64,000 nucleotides of DNA, from the NCBI GenBank assembly GCA_002189035.1, contig NEEC01000015.1:496001-560000 (forward strand). The letters are read 5' to 3'. The notes beneath the pieces were generated by a model that was not told the DNA's origin, did not search any database, and worked only from the letters and a program-made list of their open reading frames with translations. Origin of the DNA: Utricularia gibba (Eukaryota; Streptophyta; Magnoliopsida; Lamiales; Lentibulariaceae). A program made the translations under genes and the position numbers. Positions 48,441 through 59,425 of this stretch are shown in pieces (the stretch's first letter is position 1; every line of letters begins with the position of its first letter).

Positions 48441-48789
48441 TTTCCGAACTCCTCCTCTGCGCTTCCCGCCTTCAAAGTTTATCCGACCGGACAAATACTC
48501 GCTTCAGATATTCACGGCAACATATCGATTGACAGAGGTTGCGGTTTCTCTTATATAGATATTCTTTATGAGAAATGGGTTTTTATTATAATTCATTTTT
48601 TGGCTCGAGAACCCGACGATTCGCATATAACTGAAAGCTGCGTGTGAAAGAGAACGCCATTACAAACTCTAAACCTTAGAAGGAAGGAACAAACGGCCAA
48701 AAGAACAGGTCCGGACAAAATCCAGAATGCGAAACTAACCACCAAACAAAATTCAAGCACCAGATGATTGTCTTCTTCTCCAGAGCCGA

Positions 48790-50976
48790 TCAATCATCCC
48801 TTCTCGTGTTCCTTCTACGAGGAGCAGCAGCAGCATCACCATCATTCTCGTCTTTATCGTCAGTAATCTCCTGAATGTCCGAAGACTGGGCAATGTTCGT
48901 TGCCTCCTTGCTCTCAGCCTTGGCTTGAGGAGCCTGTAGTGCAACATTACAATGATGGTTAGATCACACCCAAGCAGCAAGGGTTGCGCTCAAGTCAATG
49001 CTGGAATAGTGAAGAGATAACTTACCGGCTTCTTACGACCGAAAACTAGCCTGAAGAAAAGAGACAAGATGATAACCACGATGGAGACAAGGACACCAAT
49101 TGCGAGGTTGGGTTGCTTCTCAGCCTTCTCAATCAGGTCCTGAAAATGAAGAACGATTGCAGGTTAAGATACATATGATATGGAGTAGCTAATGATCCAT
49201 CTTAGTTAGTTATACCAACACTTACCAAAACCTTGCCCTTGTGTTCACCCAAGAAAGGGAGGTCAGCGGCCTTGTAAAGGTAGTCGAACACCACTTTCTG
49301 ATTTGGTTAAACAAGAGAACCTTCAGCATGAAGGGTGAATAAAGGAAAGGGGGTTTAAACAAGTATCCTCAATCAATTACCTGGAAACCCTTGAGCCCAT
49401 CGGAGCCACTGGGTTCTTCAGCTTTTTGTTTCTCTTTCTCAGCCTCGAACTTGGGCTTCCAGTTAGCATCACGGTATGATGCTGCAACTTTCTCGCTTGA
49501 AGCAACCAAAATGTTGTCAAACAGTATACCATCTTGCATTGTCCAAATTTCAATTCCAATAGCAGCAATTGGTTCATAGTTTGGACTGTCGAGCTCAAAA
49601 TACTCAGGATTATCAATGTCCCTGGGCTTCCATATTCCCTTGTAATTGGGGTTATCGATGAGCGGGGCGCGCCATTTTCCCTTGTAAGCAGGGTTCTTCT
49701 TCTTTGGCCTCTTCCACTCACCACATCCAGGAGCTTCTTGACACTTGGGATTTTCAATCTTAGGTGCCTCAAACTCACCATCCTCCTCATCATCCCAATC
49801 TTCAGGTTTTGTTGCATCTGGATCATCGATTTCCTCAGGCTCATCATCCAACCACCCTTCAGGTTTCACAGCATCTTCGTCATCAATTTCCATTGGAGCA
49901 TCCTCATCCCAGTCATCCGGTTTTGTTGCATCCGTATCAGGAATTTTCTCCCTCTCATCCCAATCCTCTGGTTTCTTATCATCCGGATCGGGGATGGTCT
50001 TAGGAGGAATAATTGGTGGTTCAAAATCATCCTTAGATAGAATATTGGTCTTCTTCTTCTCTTCGCCATCAATCAGAATCCTCAATTCATTATCCGGCTT
50101 CAAAATGGCAGTGTAGACATGGGTCAACTTGTCATACGGCACAGAGGGTGGAAGCTGGAGATGGTGTTCAACAAAGTTTCCAGTCTTTGGGTTTTTGTGC
50201 TTCAGAATGAAGTGAACCTTGTTTGTTGCACCACATTTATCGGGTCCAAACATTATTGTGTAAGGTGACTCATTATCAAACTCCTTCGGAGTCCAACCAG
50301 CTTCCTGAGGCCTCAAGAATTTGATATAAGCACCACCACATTCAAGTCCTTCTTGGAGACGAACCTCATACTGAAGTACAACGGTTCCATCTTTCAGGTC
50401 CACGGGCTCATCAAGTTCCTTCACAATTGCATACTTCCGTGCCTTCTCACTCACAAGAAGCCCATAATCATCGTGTCCTTCACTCTTTTCGTGTTTCCAA
50501 ACGCCTGATATTATAAAACATTTTAAAGAAAATTTAAAATTACAATTTCAGCACCTAGAAAGTCACAAGCTTGAACTACTTTCCACACAAAAAGCACAAA
50601 CGTTAATACATTCGCTATTTCCCAATCGAGAAAATAAACAGAAACTTCAAACCAAACCAGGAAACTCCAGGAGCAAAATCTCTAGACATATAATTGTTAA
50701 GACAAAAAGGAGCAGGAAAACAAAAACAAATCTCACCCGTATATTCCTTATTCTCAGACAAAGTCCATGTCCCCTTGAAGTCCTCATCAAACGATTCATA
50801 GAATTTCTAAACGGAAAGCGAAAACAACAAACTCAAAACACCAATAAAATTAATAAACGATGATATCAAAATAAAGAAAAGCATTAAAGGAACACTACTC
50901 ATACCACATCATCGGAGGCGTGTAGACTCCCAAAGAAGCAGGCTATCGCCAGCAACAGCAGCAGAAACGATTTCAT
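48790..50976 (-). CDS. CNX1: Calnexin, ER lectin chaperone, one-base frame break in exon 2
   Basis: Six exons (50905-50976, 50737-50807, 49381-50504, 49226-49297, 49026-49139, 48790-48933) give 531 residues. Order: signal peptide ([16 protein letters not shown]), lectin domain ([36 protein letters not shown]), P-domain repeats of the KPEDWDE and [10 protein letters not shown] types, a membrane segment ([18 protein letters not shown]), and a short cytosolic tail ending in basic RRRNTRRDD. Calnexin holds monoglucosylated glycoproteins in the ER during folding. A run of four A at 50760-50763 (T on the coding strand) should be three. As written, exon 2 hits a stop before its end. Everything else is in phase. 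Its promoter carries an ER-stress element. Confidence 0.94.
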
Positions 50977-51309
50977 TTCTTAGAGATCAAGCCCCTGACG
51001 ATCTGAGGCCTATTCCCCAATGAAATCTGAGAAGTCTCTAGAAACTTGAAATGCAGCACGAGAAACAATTGAAATAAAAGTGCTGAAACGCGCTTTATAG
51101 AGATCTGAATGACGGAGCTGTCTCGCCCAATCAAATTCGTTTCACGTGTACATTGAACCAATAATAAAATGCCACGTGTAATCATGTAATTAGTCCAGAT
51201 CTGCGTTCGTGGGCCTAGTTTACACACATGTTTTGGCCCAACTTCATTAGTTTTTCCTTTTTTTCTTTGAGAAATTGATGCTGCTGCGGTAGGATATTGA
51301 GATTTGAGA
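50977..51309. promoter_or_regulatory. Bidirectional promoter of calnexin and the SDR gene
   Basis: Only 333 bp separate the two start codons. On the minus strand a TATA-like ctataaagcg lies at about 51091-51100, some 115 bp upstream of the calnexin ATG. Two CCAAT boxes (51127-51131, 51158-51162) and two CACGTG-type cores (51143-51148, 51173-51178) cluster in the middle. Confidence 0.7.
51158..51176 (+). promoter_or_regulatory. ER stress response element (ERSE), perfect CCAAT-N9-CCACG
   Basis: CCAAT at 51158-51162, nine bases, then CCACG at 51172-51176: exact consensus for the ERSE bound by NF-Y and bZIP60/bZIP28-type factors in the unfolded protein response. It lies about 180 bp upstream of the calnexin start, where such elements are expected. 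ERSE acts in either orientation, so the divergent SDR gene could also respond. Confidence 0.75.
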
Positions 51310-52898
51310 ATGGGCAGAAAGGAGAGGATCAAGGAGAGAAGAGAGAAGAGGCGTGAGGAGATCTCAATCCTTCGCACAGTTCCCTACCCCGATGAGCAAA
51401 GGTGACGGATACTGGTTGCGAATTTGAATGATTATAGAATAAGTGCGGTTTCTGAGGTTTTACAATAGGATTTTGTAGCATACCTGACTTCTTCTCCGAA
51501 GATATCGAAGTTTTGTGTTCATGATATTTATGATTTGATGAATAGGGTGTTTTGACCGTCGTCGATGATTTTTGGCAAGTGAGATTTCTAGTGGTATCAG
51601 TGTATTAGACTTGGATTTGGGAATTGGTTGCGTAGATTTATGTGCCCAATGTTAACTGTTTGTAATTAGTGTCTTTTGACTGTGATGATTTAATTACCAA
51701 GAAGAATTATTTGAGTCGCGGATTATGCATTCCGAGTTGTTTTCACCTGAGTTCTGATGGGAAATCAACCGGAACACTTCCATATAGTCCATATTATATG
51801 ACAGAGGTTGAAAGAAAGGGCCATGAATTTTCTTCTTTGCTCATGGTCTTGCGTGCTTTTGATTTTTAATAAGGAAGCTTTTTCATTGTTAGATGGTGGA
51901 GCTCTGATACTATTGCAGTGGTGACGGGTGCAAACCGAGGAATTGGATTCGAAATTGCTTCCCAGCTCACGTCTCATGGGTTGACTGTCATTCTCACATC
52001 AAGGGAAACTTGTGCAGGAGAAGAGGCATCCAAGGTCCTGCAAGAACGAGGTCTCAATGTCGTGTTCCATCAGCTCGATATCACTGATGAATCATCAATC
52101 GATGCATTTGCAGTATGGGTACAGAAAGTATATGGGAGCATAGATATTCTGGTACGTCGCCTCTGTTTCTCTGTTTCTGCTCGGAGATCTCCCTCCAGTA
52201 GCCATGCATTTTTATGCTTGTGTGGTTCAAGAACTCCCTGTAGGTAAACAACGCAGGAGTGAATTTCAACACTGGGTCTGACAACTCAGTGGATTTCGCT
52301 GATAAAGTTCTTGCAACGAACTATTTTGGTACCAAAAACATGATCAAAGCTATGGTGCCTCTCATGAGATCTTCACGCGATTCTGGTGCTCGTATTATCA
52401 ACGTGAGTTCGAGGCTAGGAAGATTGAATGGCCGCAGAAACGTAAGATTTGCTTTCACCTTCCATTTTTATGGCATCTTGAATACGTGGTTTCCTGCATG
52501 CATTCTATCTACAGAGAATCGGCAATGTTGATCTGAGAAAGAAGCTGGAGGACGATGAGACGCTCTCGGAGGAATTCATTGACCACACGGTGAACACCTT
52601 CTTGGAGCAAGTCAAGGATGGAAGTTGGACAGAAGGTGGATGGCCTCAAGTTTTCACAGATTACTCCTTGTCGAAACTAGCAGTCAACAGTTACACGAGG
52701 GTGATGGCGAAAGTGCTATCTGATCAACGGATTTACATGAATTGCTACTGCCCCGGATGGGTGAAGACCGCCATGACTGGTTGGGCTGGGCATACGAACC
52801 CAGAAGAAGGCGCCGACACCGGAGTGTGGCTGGCGCTGCTCTCCGATCAACTCATCGCCGGCAAGTTCTTCGCCGAGAGGCGTGAGATCAGCTTTTGA
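51310..52898 (+). CDS. Short-chain dehydrogenase/reductase (carbonyl reductase / At5g51030-like)
   Basis: Four exons (51310-51401, 51893-52151, 52244-52441, 52515-52898) give 310 residues. It starts MGRKERIKERREKRREEI, a basic plant-specific extension, then the NADP-binding TGANRGIGFE motif, NNAG, the serine in NVSSRLGRL, and the catalytic YSLSK (Y-x3-K). The C-terminus (CPGWVKTAMTG, then GADTGVWLALL) matches plant SDRs annotated as carbonyl or (+)-neomenthol/salutaridine reductase-like. These reduce carbonyls with NADPH; the natural substrate is unknown. The first exon is only 31 codons and is followed by a 491 bp intron. Frames are intact. Confidence 0.92.
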
Positions 52899-53062
52899 AC
52901 TGTATTGCGCTTGGAAATACTTCTTTTTGTTTTTGTGACAATAAAAATAAATAACCTTATATTTAGTTATTTATAAACAGTAATTTGAGAAAAATGTTTC
53001 AACATTATAATTATCTTATCAGTTGGGTGCTTGTGAGTCGGTGTTCCTCCCAGACGAGAAGC

Positions 53063-53783
53063 ATGAGGCGTATCCTATCCGTTTCGCTGCTAATCCTCGT
53101 CCATTGCCTTCGCTCTGCGGCGGCGCGCACACCGCCGTCTTCACCGTCGCCGACCCCATGGCCACTGCAATTCCACTCGATTCTGTTCCAGAACAACACA
53201 GCAGGGAATCTACAGATTATCGATCTGTGGTATGATTGGCCCAACCGCCGAAACTTCAACATCATCCAAAGTCAGCTGGGGAAGAAGACGTACGATTTGG
53301 AATGGGGAAACGGGACTTCGTATTACTACACTCTCGACGCTAACAAAGAATGCCGGACCATGCATTTTTCGGTGGGGATTCTCCGCCCCGATTGGCTCGA
53401 CGGTGCGGAGTATCTAGGGCAAGAGAACAAGGATGGGTTTTTGTGCAATGTGTGGACCAAAGTCGATTTCATTTGGTACTACGAAGATGTGGTTTCAAAG
53501 AGACCTGTTTACTGGGTTTTCTTCACAGGTATTTGTATCGTCTTCCCACCGGATACTTGTTATATCCTACTCTGCATGTTCTTTCTATGCTTAGATGTGT
53601 GATTGACGACTTCCAGGAATGGAATTGCATGTGATGACATTTGAGGTTGGTAAGGTTCTGGAGGATCCAAATTGGCAAGCTCCGGTTTACTGTTTCGAAG
53701 AAAAGGTGCAGGAAGAAGAAGCCTCAGATTTGGTATTTGATGCACCCTTCAAACTCAGGAGCTTGATGCCATATTCCAGTTGA
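53063..53783 (+). CDS. At4g14100-like secreted protein
   Basis: Two exons (53063-53528, 53617-53783) give 210 residues. A signal peptide ([21 protein letters not shown]) is followed by [30 protein letters not shown], the conserved [34 protein letters not shown], and after the intron [11 protein letters not shown] and APVYCF. The family is plant-specific and of unknown function; older annotations of it as a glycosyltransferase are weakly founded. The start was chosen because the preceding residues in the same frame show no signal-peptide character. It follows the SDR gene at 164 bp. Confidence 0.88.
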
Positions 53784-53902
53784 ATCAGTATGGAAATCGG
53801 AAACGCTTCCTTCCCCAATCAAAATAACTGGCTCATCATCGTTGTATCTCAGTGTGCATTGTAGAGGACTCCCGTGCGCCATGTTTTTCATCAGTAATAA
53901 CC

Positions 53903-54207
53903 ATGGCTTCTTCATTAGAAAGCAACTTCAATGGCGCAGTGTTGCAGCAAATTAGAAAGATACGAACAAATCTCCTGGGGCGCTGGGCGTGGCTCCTAAA
54001 ACTTTCAAGAAAACTCCCGATCCATTATACATTGCCGACAGCCTACAATAATCCAGATTCAACAAGACGAAAGCTGTAGATTTTCTTAAAAGCATTCCGC
54101 AGAAAACTGATCCTTACGCGTTCGCCGGCTTTCAGGGGGTGAGCTATGGAGAAGAAAAGGCGAAACCCTTCAACCCTAATTTTGAGGGAAGCAATTACAG
54201 ACGGTAG
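53903..54207 (+). pseudogene. Broken small gene, unidentified
   Basis: A frame starting MASSLESNFNGAVLQQ (53903) loses sense at about 53975. Another frame, starting near 53962, continues GALGVAPKTFKKTPDPLY, hits TAA at 54049-54051, then runs on in the same frame through KTKAVDFLKSIPQKTDPYAFAG to a stop at 54205-54207. The flow suggests a real small protein interrupted by one frame change and one stop. Given other one-base errors in the window it may be intact in life. I do not recognise the family. Confidence 0.4.
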
Positions 54208-54315
54208 CTTTTTAGGATTAGGTAGTAAATGACCAGTTTAATTTTGGATAAAACGGCATGCTTGACGATATCTTTCGGCATTTCAATATCGTCGATTCCC
54301 GCCGGGAGAAAGCCG

Positions 54316-55879
54316 ATGAAGACGAGTAGGTCGATGGCGCCGGCGCACGTTCTCCGGTCGAAGCTCATGCAAATCGTTTCCCGACACGAGCAGCTGAAGG
54401 TTGTCTATCATCAGCTTCATTCGCAGATCAAAGCTGGTTTGATCGAGGTACTCTGCCCCTTCGAGAACTTCGATTCTACATTCCTGTGATTGTGCCTACT
54501 ACGGTGATGAATTTGTGCTACATTTTAAGGCGGAAGATGTTTTTGCGTCGTTGGCTGTTCCGCTTACAGCGCTTGTGGGACTTAAGACGACGGAGATGGT
54601 TCGTGACGGACGATCTAGTGCTATTTTGACTAGTAACGATCTTTCCTGCGCTAAGGTGACCCTCCGAAACCGCGAAGAGTAGAAGTGATCGATAATCGAT
54701 GCTATCTTGTGTGCTGCAGCTCATTCAACACTTCTCTTAATTGTTCTCTGTTAGATACAGTGATTGCTTGGATTGACTAGACACTTCTTAAAAGCTTCTT
54801 CATTGAAAATTTCTACTTCAAGCTTCGGCATCATTGTCTTGGTTGAAGAATTCTGCAATTTTTTTCGGGATCTTTAACTTACTTCAGGTGTTTCAATGCT
54901 GCATCTTTTGCATATGCAGGCTCCATTGTTGCTAGAGCAGAATTACTCAAGCAAAGCCACAGCCGCCAGCAACGAAATGATCAACAGACAGAAGCTGCAT
55001 TTTTCTAAACTCATCAACCTCCTCAAAACAGTGGAGTTCCAAATAAATTCCAGGCACAGAACACTATTTCAGGAGCTTGCCGATAACCAGGCCTCCTTCA
55101 AGAAGCTGATCATCAAGTCCTTTGCCTATATTTCTACAGTCCATCAGTCAGGGCGACCTGATGACCTCTTGAATATCATGGTAAAGATTCTTAAAGCCAT
55201 ATATAAGCTCATTGGAGGTACCCTCGGATCGGTGGAAATCGGAATCCATGACCTGATTCATGAACTTGCACAAAAGATGTGCAATCCCATGGTTGAGTAT
55301 GTGAATGATGTTAAGCAGGATATCACAGCAGGAACATGCTCACGTTTATTAGACATCATCAAGGAAATGGATGAGGAGTTGAAGATCACAAGGTTTGAGT
55401 TGGTGGAAGCAAGACAAAGAGCCAGAGTAGCAGAGGAACGTGCAGCCAAGGCTTTGGATAAACCAAAGGCATCAGAAGAAACAGTTGTGAAACTGAACAC
55501 TTTCCTCACTGGCTACTCTACAGAACCCCCACAAGTTTTGGCCCCAGAAAAGGTACATATTCTTCTTCTAAATCATAGCTGCTTAGCAATCTAATCCACT
55601 CCTGTGAACAAGAAGCTTTCAGCCACTGAAGAAGACCACAGAAGAGACGACGACTTACTCTGGGACATCCTCAAGAAGAAGCGGAAGCTTCAGGTAGAAG
55701 AAGTAAAAGAGGTTGCTGAGCTTGGAAAAGGCAACAAACGACTCTGCAAGAGGGGCACAGCAGTTTCCCACTTGAGTCACCGGATAACCACGCGATCGCA
55801 GTCACGGGCATTGGCTCTTCAATCTCCACCGTCCATCAAGTCGAAGATGATCGGTACCTCCTCTCTTTTCCGAAAATAG
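54316..55879 (+). CDS. Coiled-coil protein of unknown function
   Basis: Four exons (54316-54447, 54530-54655, 54920-55552, 55613-55879) in phase 0 give 385 residues. The first two encode a basic helical start (HEQLKVVYHQLHSQIKAGL) and VFASLAVPLTALVGLKT. The third is long and helical, with NRQKLHFSKLINLLKTVEFQ and a coiled-coil-like DEELKITRFELVEARQRA. The last is basic, with KKKRKLQ and a TRSQSR stretch that could be a nuclear signal. The acceptor of exon 4 was chosen to keep phase; an alternative AG six bases on breaks it. I have no confident family name. Confidence 0.6.
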
Positions 55880-56592
55880 CTCCTTGGCTCTTTGGTATCC
55901 TTCTGCTCTTTTCCCTTATTATTTGAATCTCGTGCATTCTCAACTCTCAAGGCTGGTATGAGTTCATTTTTTTCCTTCAAAGCTTGCTTTACAAGATGTA
56001 TGGAACCTTTTACAAATCTTTCGTGGAGCAGGCGGGCCCACGCCCCCGTTTTATGAATATAATGCTTTAGTTTTATATTCATATAAATATAAATAAATAA
56101 ATAAATAATATATATATATATATATATTTTGTGAGAAGGAAGAAGAATCTAGAATAAACTTTTTATTTCCAGTTCCATTTCCGCAAGCGGGCTTCTTTCT
56201 CGTCTTCCCTAGGGATCGCGTGTTCTTCTCTTCGACGCCGTTTCTGGAGCTCTGCGTTTTTCTTGGTACGTTTTTCCGATGTATATTGATTTTTGAGTTA
56301 GTTCGATGGTTCGGGGGAAGGAGTTACGTAGGTTTGCGGTTTTGTCTCGAAGGAGAGAACATGTTTTCGATTTGTTGAGGTCGTTTGAGGTTTTCTTTCT
56401 TAAAATTTTCTCGCACGGAATTTTTTTTTTCTGTTGCCTTTTCGTGATACTGTCGATGTATTAAATCGTTATGTATAGGCAATTTCTTTTGTTTAAAATC
56501 CATGTTGTTTGGATATTTTGCTGATGTACATCTTTTTTTCTTGCAGACTATTGATTTAGACAACCTACTAGCCTTGATCAACATCTAAATCC
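55880..56592. promoter_or_regulatory. PAM16 upstream region with microsatellite and probable 5' UTR intron
   Basis: It contains an (AAAT)n-(TA)n tract at about 56088-56128. A 5' UTR intron is likely from about 56265 (donor gtacgt after ttcttg) to 56546 (ttgcag acceptor). Confidence 0.5.
56088..56128. repeat. (AAAT)n/(TA)n microsatellite
   Basis: Several aaat units are followed by about eleven ta units, about 460 bp upstream of the PAM16 start codon. Confidence 0.85.
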
Positions 56593-57494
56593 ATGGTATG
56601 CACTTTGAAGTTAGATTCCAGTGAAAGTGAACTTAGAAGTACATCGCGTTGGTTATCATGGAATTTTGTGGTTGCTGGTTCATTTGAAAGCTGTAAAGTG
56701 ATATGGCCTTGTACCTTAGTTGATTGGATATAATTTTTGTTCACAGGCTGCCAAAATTATTGCAAATTTGATCGTTGTGGGATCTGGAGTATTGGCAAGA
56801 GCATTTGTCCAAGCGTATCGTCAGGCTCTAGCGAGTAAGGTCTTCTACTCTAATGCAATTTAGATTTTTCGATACAGCTGTGTTTCAGATGTCTAGAAAT
56901 TATCTTAGAGTGCAATTTATCCATTGGGACTTGCTTTTAATTGAGTTTCATATATGTAGGAAGCATCGACAGTTTTATTCCTGTTTTAAAAATTAGTCTT
57001 CTGTGACCTCGGACTTGAATTTAGGGTTTAGGGTTACAGTTTAGTAGGAAAGAAATGAGGATGTCTTTAGAATCAGGAATGTTTGATGCAATACCCTACG
57101 AGTCAAACTGAAGATGAAAAATACAAATCACCCGAGATCAAAATTCTGCACTTTGGTAACTGCCATTCACGTTGCAGATGCTTCAAAAAATGGTGTAGCC
57201 AAGGAAGCAGTCCAAAACATTAGACGAGGCGCAATGACAGAGACGGAGGCGAGACAGATTCTTGGTGTGTCTGAAAATTCAACGTGGGAAGAGGTTTCAA
57301 AGGTAACAGCTTCACTTCGAACGAGTGACACTTCTCATTGCTATTGACTCGGATTGATTCTTCTTTTCCAGAGGTACGAGAGGTTATTCGAGCTGAATGC
57401 AACGAAAGGGAGTTTCTATCTCCAATCCAAGGTCCACAGAGCCAAAGAATGTCTAGAATCTGTTATGAATCAAAAACAGCAGGGCACAAGTTGA
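56593..57494 (+). CDS. PAM16: PAM16/TIM16, mitochondrial import motor subunit
   Basis: Four exons (56593-56595, 56747-56834, 57178-57302, 57372-57494) give 112 residues. The first coding exon is only the ATG. The protein begins AAKIIANLIVVGSGVLARAF, the membrane-associated start of PAM16. It continues with a degenerate J-like domain (MTETEARQILGV, then EVSKRYERLFELN) that lacks the HPD motif of true J proteins, and ends FYLQSKVHRAKECLESV. PAM16 pairs with the J protein PAM18 to regulate mitochondrial Hsp70 at the TIM23 channel. In Arabidopsis a mutant was found as thaxtomin-resistant (TXR1) and as a negative regulator of immunity (MUSE5). Length and order match the family. Confidence 0.92.
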
Positions 57495-57808
57495 GCTTTG
57501 TCACCTCTACAAAGGTTTTTCGCCGCCTGCTGCCGATGTCTTCCTCCTTACAGGAGATCAAGTCTCAGCCCCTGAAGCTTAGTGGATCCATCCGTCTTTA
57601 ACCCCTACGAGTTGTTTTGATATATTTTTCTGATATTCCCACAACGGGAGTTGAAAAATGAACCAAAAGAACAAAAAACCGTCCCCAGCTTCTGGAATGA
57701 TGTACTGCTTACTAGATGTTTATTGGCGTTGTGGTGGTGCATGGTGACTAAAAGCTCCAAAATGTTGTCCATTGGTATAAACTACGCCTGTTGGGTGGTG
57801 CCGTTGGG
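57495..57808. terminator. Convergent 3' ends of PAM16 and the minus-strand neighbour
   Basis: The 314 bp between facing stops hold both 3' UTRs; no gene is supported. Confidence 0.4.
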
Positions 57809-59075
57809 CTATTGAGTCTGTTTCTCAGGCGCGTTGTTGTGAGAGTTTGCAAGGCGTTCGGCCTCAGCTTGGTCGAGTAGTGCTTTCCTTTGCATGGCTT
57901 TTATCATGTCTCTCATTCTCGCTTCCTCTCCTTCCAGCTGCATGTTCATGATGATCTCTGCTTCCTTGTCAATGGGGCTGAAGTACTCCTCGATGGCTGC
58001 TTCCTGCGCAAATTCAGTTCACGTTTAGTGTCACAGTAGAACAGGCCTGAAAACAAATAATCGGCCCATGAGAAGGAACATGAGCGAGTTAGCAACCACA
58101 TATGCACGAGCCAAAAAAGAAAAATATAGCAAGCCTTGCCAAGCTCAACTCCTTAACGAGGTCCTAAAGAAGAGACTGCTTAGGTCGAATCCGAGTACTC
58201 TGCACTTTTATCTTTGGAAACGAGGCCTCTGCAACTTTCTGCACTATATTCAAACAACTAAGACTATGTTTTACGCCTTACAGTGGGCCAACAGCTTCCT
58301 GAGACTCTTCATGCGTTTCAAGGCACTTAGTATCTTCTGCTCTACTACATTTTTTAATCAGCTTCTGCTTTTACTTTATTAAAACAAGTGTCAGGGTCAT
58401 ATCCTCTAACTCTCCCAATGATGCTAAATCAATCCAGAAATACTATCCAAGTTAACTGGAAGCATCCATGGGAGCACACCCAGCAGAAGCACAACCACGG
58501 CAGAAAGGCTGTTATAGTAGATAAATAAAACACAAACTTACTGTTTCGTCTAGCTTCTTGTTCAATGCTTGCATCTCCTCTACCATTCGTCGCACCTCTG
58601 ACAAAATAACCTGCTCAGGAATCCTTTTGAGTGCCTCTTTCCTTTCTTGTGCCTTCATAACAAATCAGAAAAGAGTAAATCCTTGTTCCATATCATGGAT
58701 TATGAGATGCAAACGGCAACATCCAAGTGAAAGACAGTTTCCTATTGGCTCTCAGTGAGCATTTCAATAGCTTTCAGAAACATTTAAAAAACAGCCCCAT
58801 TTATCTCAGTTTGTAACCAGTTAGGTTAATATTTTTTCCTCAATCAAAATTCAACCGTAGTTCCGCGAAATTTCGCAATTCAAACAACGAAACTCCGTAA
58901 TCAGACAATCCACGTACTAGATGGAAACGGGAGAATAGAGAAGGCAGGCAAAGAAAACCTTCTGGAGGCGTTGGTGGAGCTGCAATCTATAAGATCGGAT
59001 TCTCCGCTGCTCGTAACCTGAAAGAAGTCTCACATAGAACATAGCTTTTCGCCCAAATTCCAAAAACCTCTTCAT
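57809..59075 (-). CDS. Small conserved plant protein, helical, unidentified
   Basis: Three exons (58959-59075, 58542-58652, 57809-58003) in phase 0 give 140 residues. The start (MKRFLEFGRKAMFYVRLLSG) is basic and amphipathic, a possible mitochondrial signal. The rest is highly charged and helical (RIPEQVILSEVRRMVEEMQ, then IDKEAEIIMNMQLEGEE and AMQRKALLDQAEAE), consistent with a coiled coil. I recall similar unnamed plant proteins but no function. It sits tail-to-tail with PAM16. Confidence 0.75.
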
Positions 59076-59425
59076 CGCCGGAACCGCCGTGTTCTTCAAT
59101 CAGAGTGCAGTGCTCCAATTCCAGACCAGCAGCGAGAGAATTTCCAAATGGAGGAGGAAACTGGGAACAGACAAAGCTTCGAATGAATCTTCTTCATTCG
59201 CTCTTCCCAGAAATTCTAATTTAATTTAAATGTTTCTTTTAAGAAATCAATTTCAAAATACCTTGTTTTTTTTTTCTACACTCGATATTCCCATTTTTTC
59301 ATGGCGAAAATAAGAGCATTTATTATTAAATTAATATACACGGGAAAAGAAAATGTAGATATAATTATCACATAATAATAGCCAATAAATTGAAGATATA
59401 AAATGAGGAAAGAATAAAAGATACA

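Noticed and set aside
49534-50116. Plus-strand frames opposite the calnexin P-domain
   Set aside because: Low-complexity shadows created by the repeated acidic P-domain codons.
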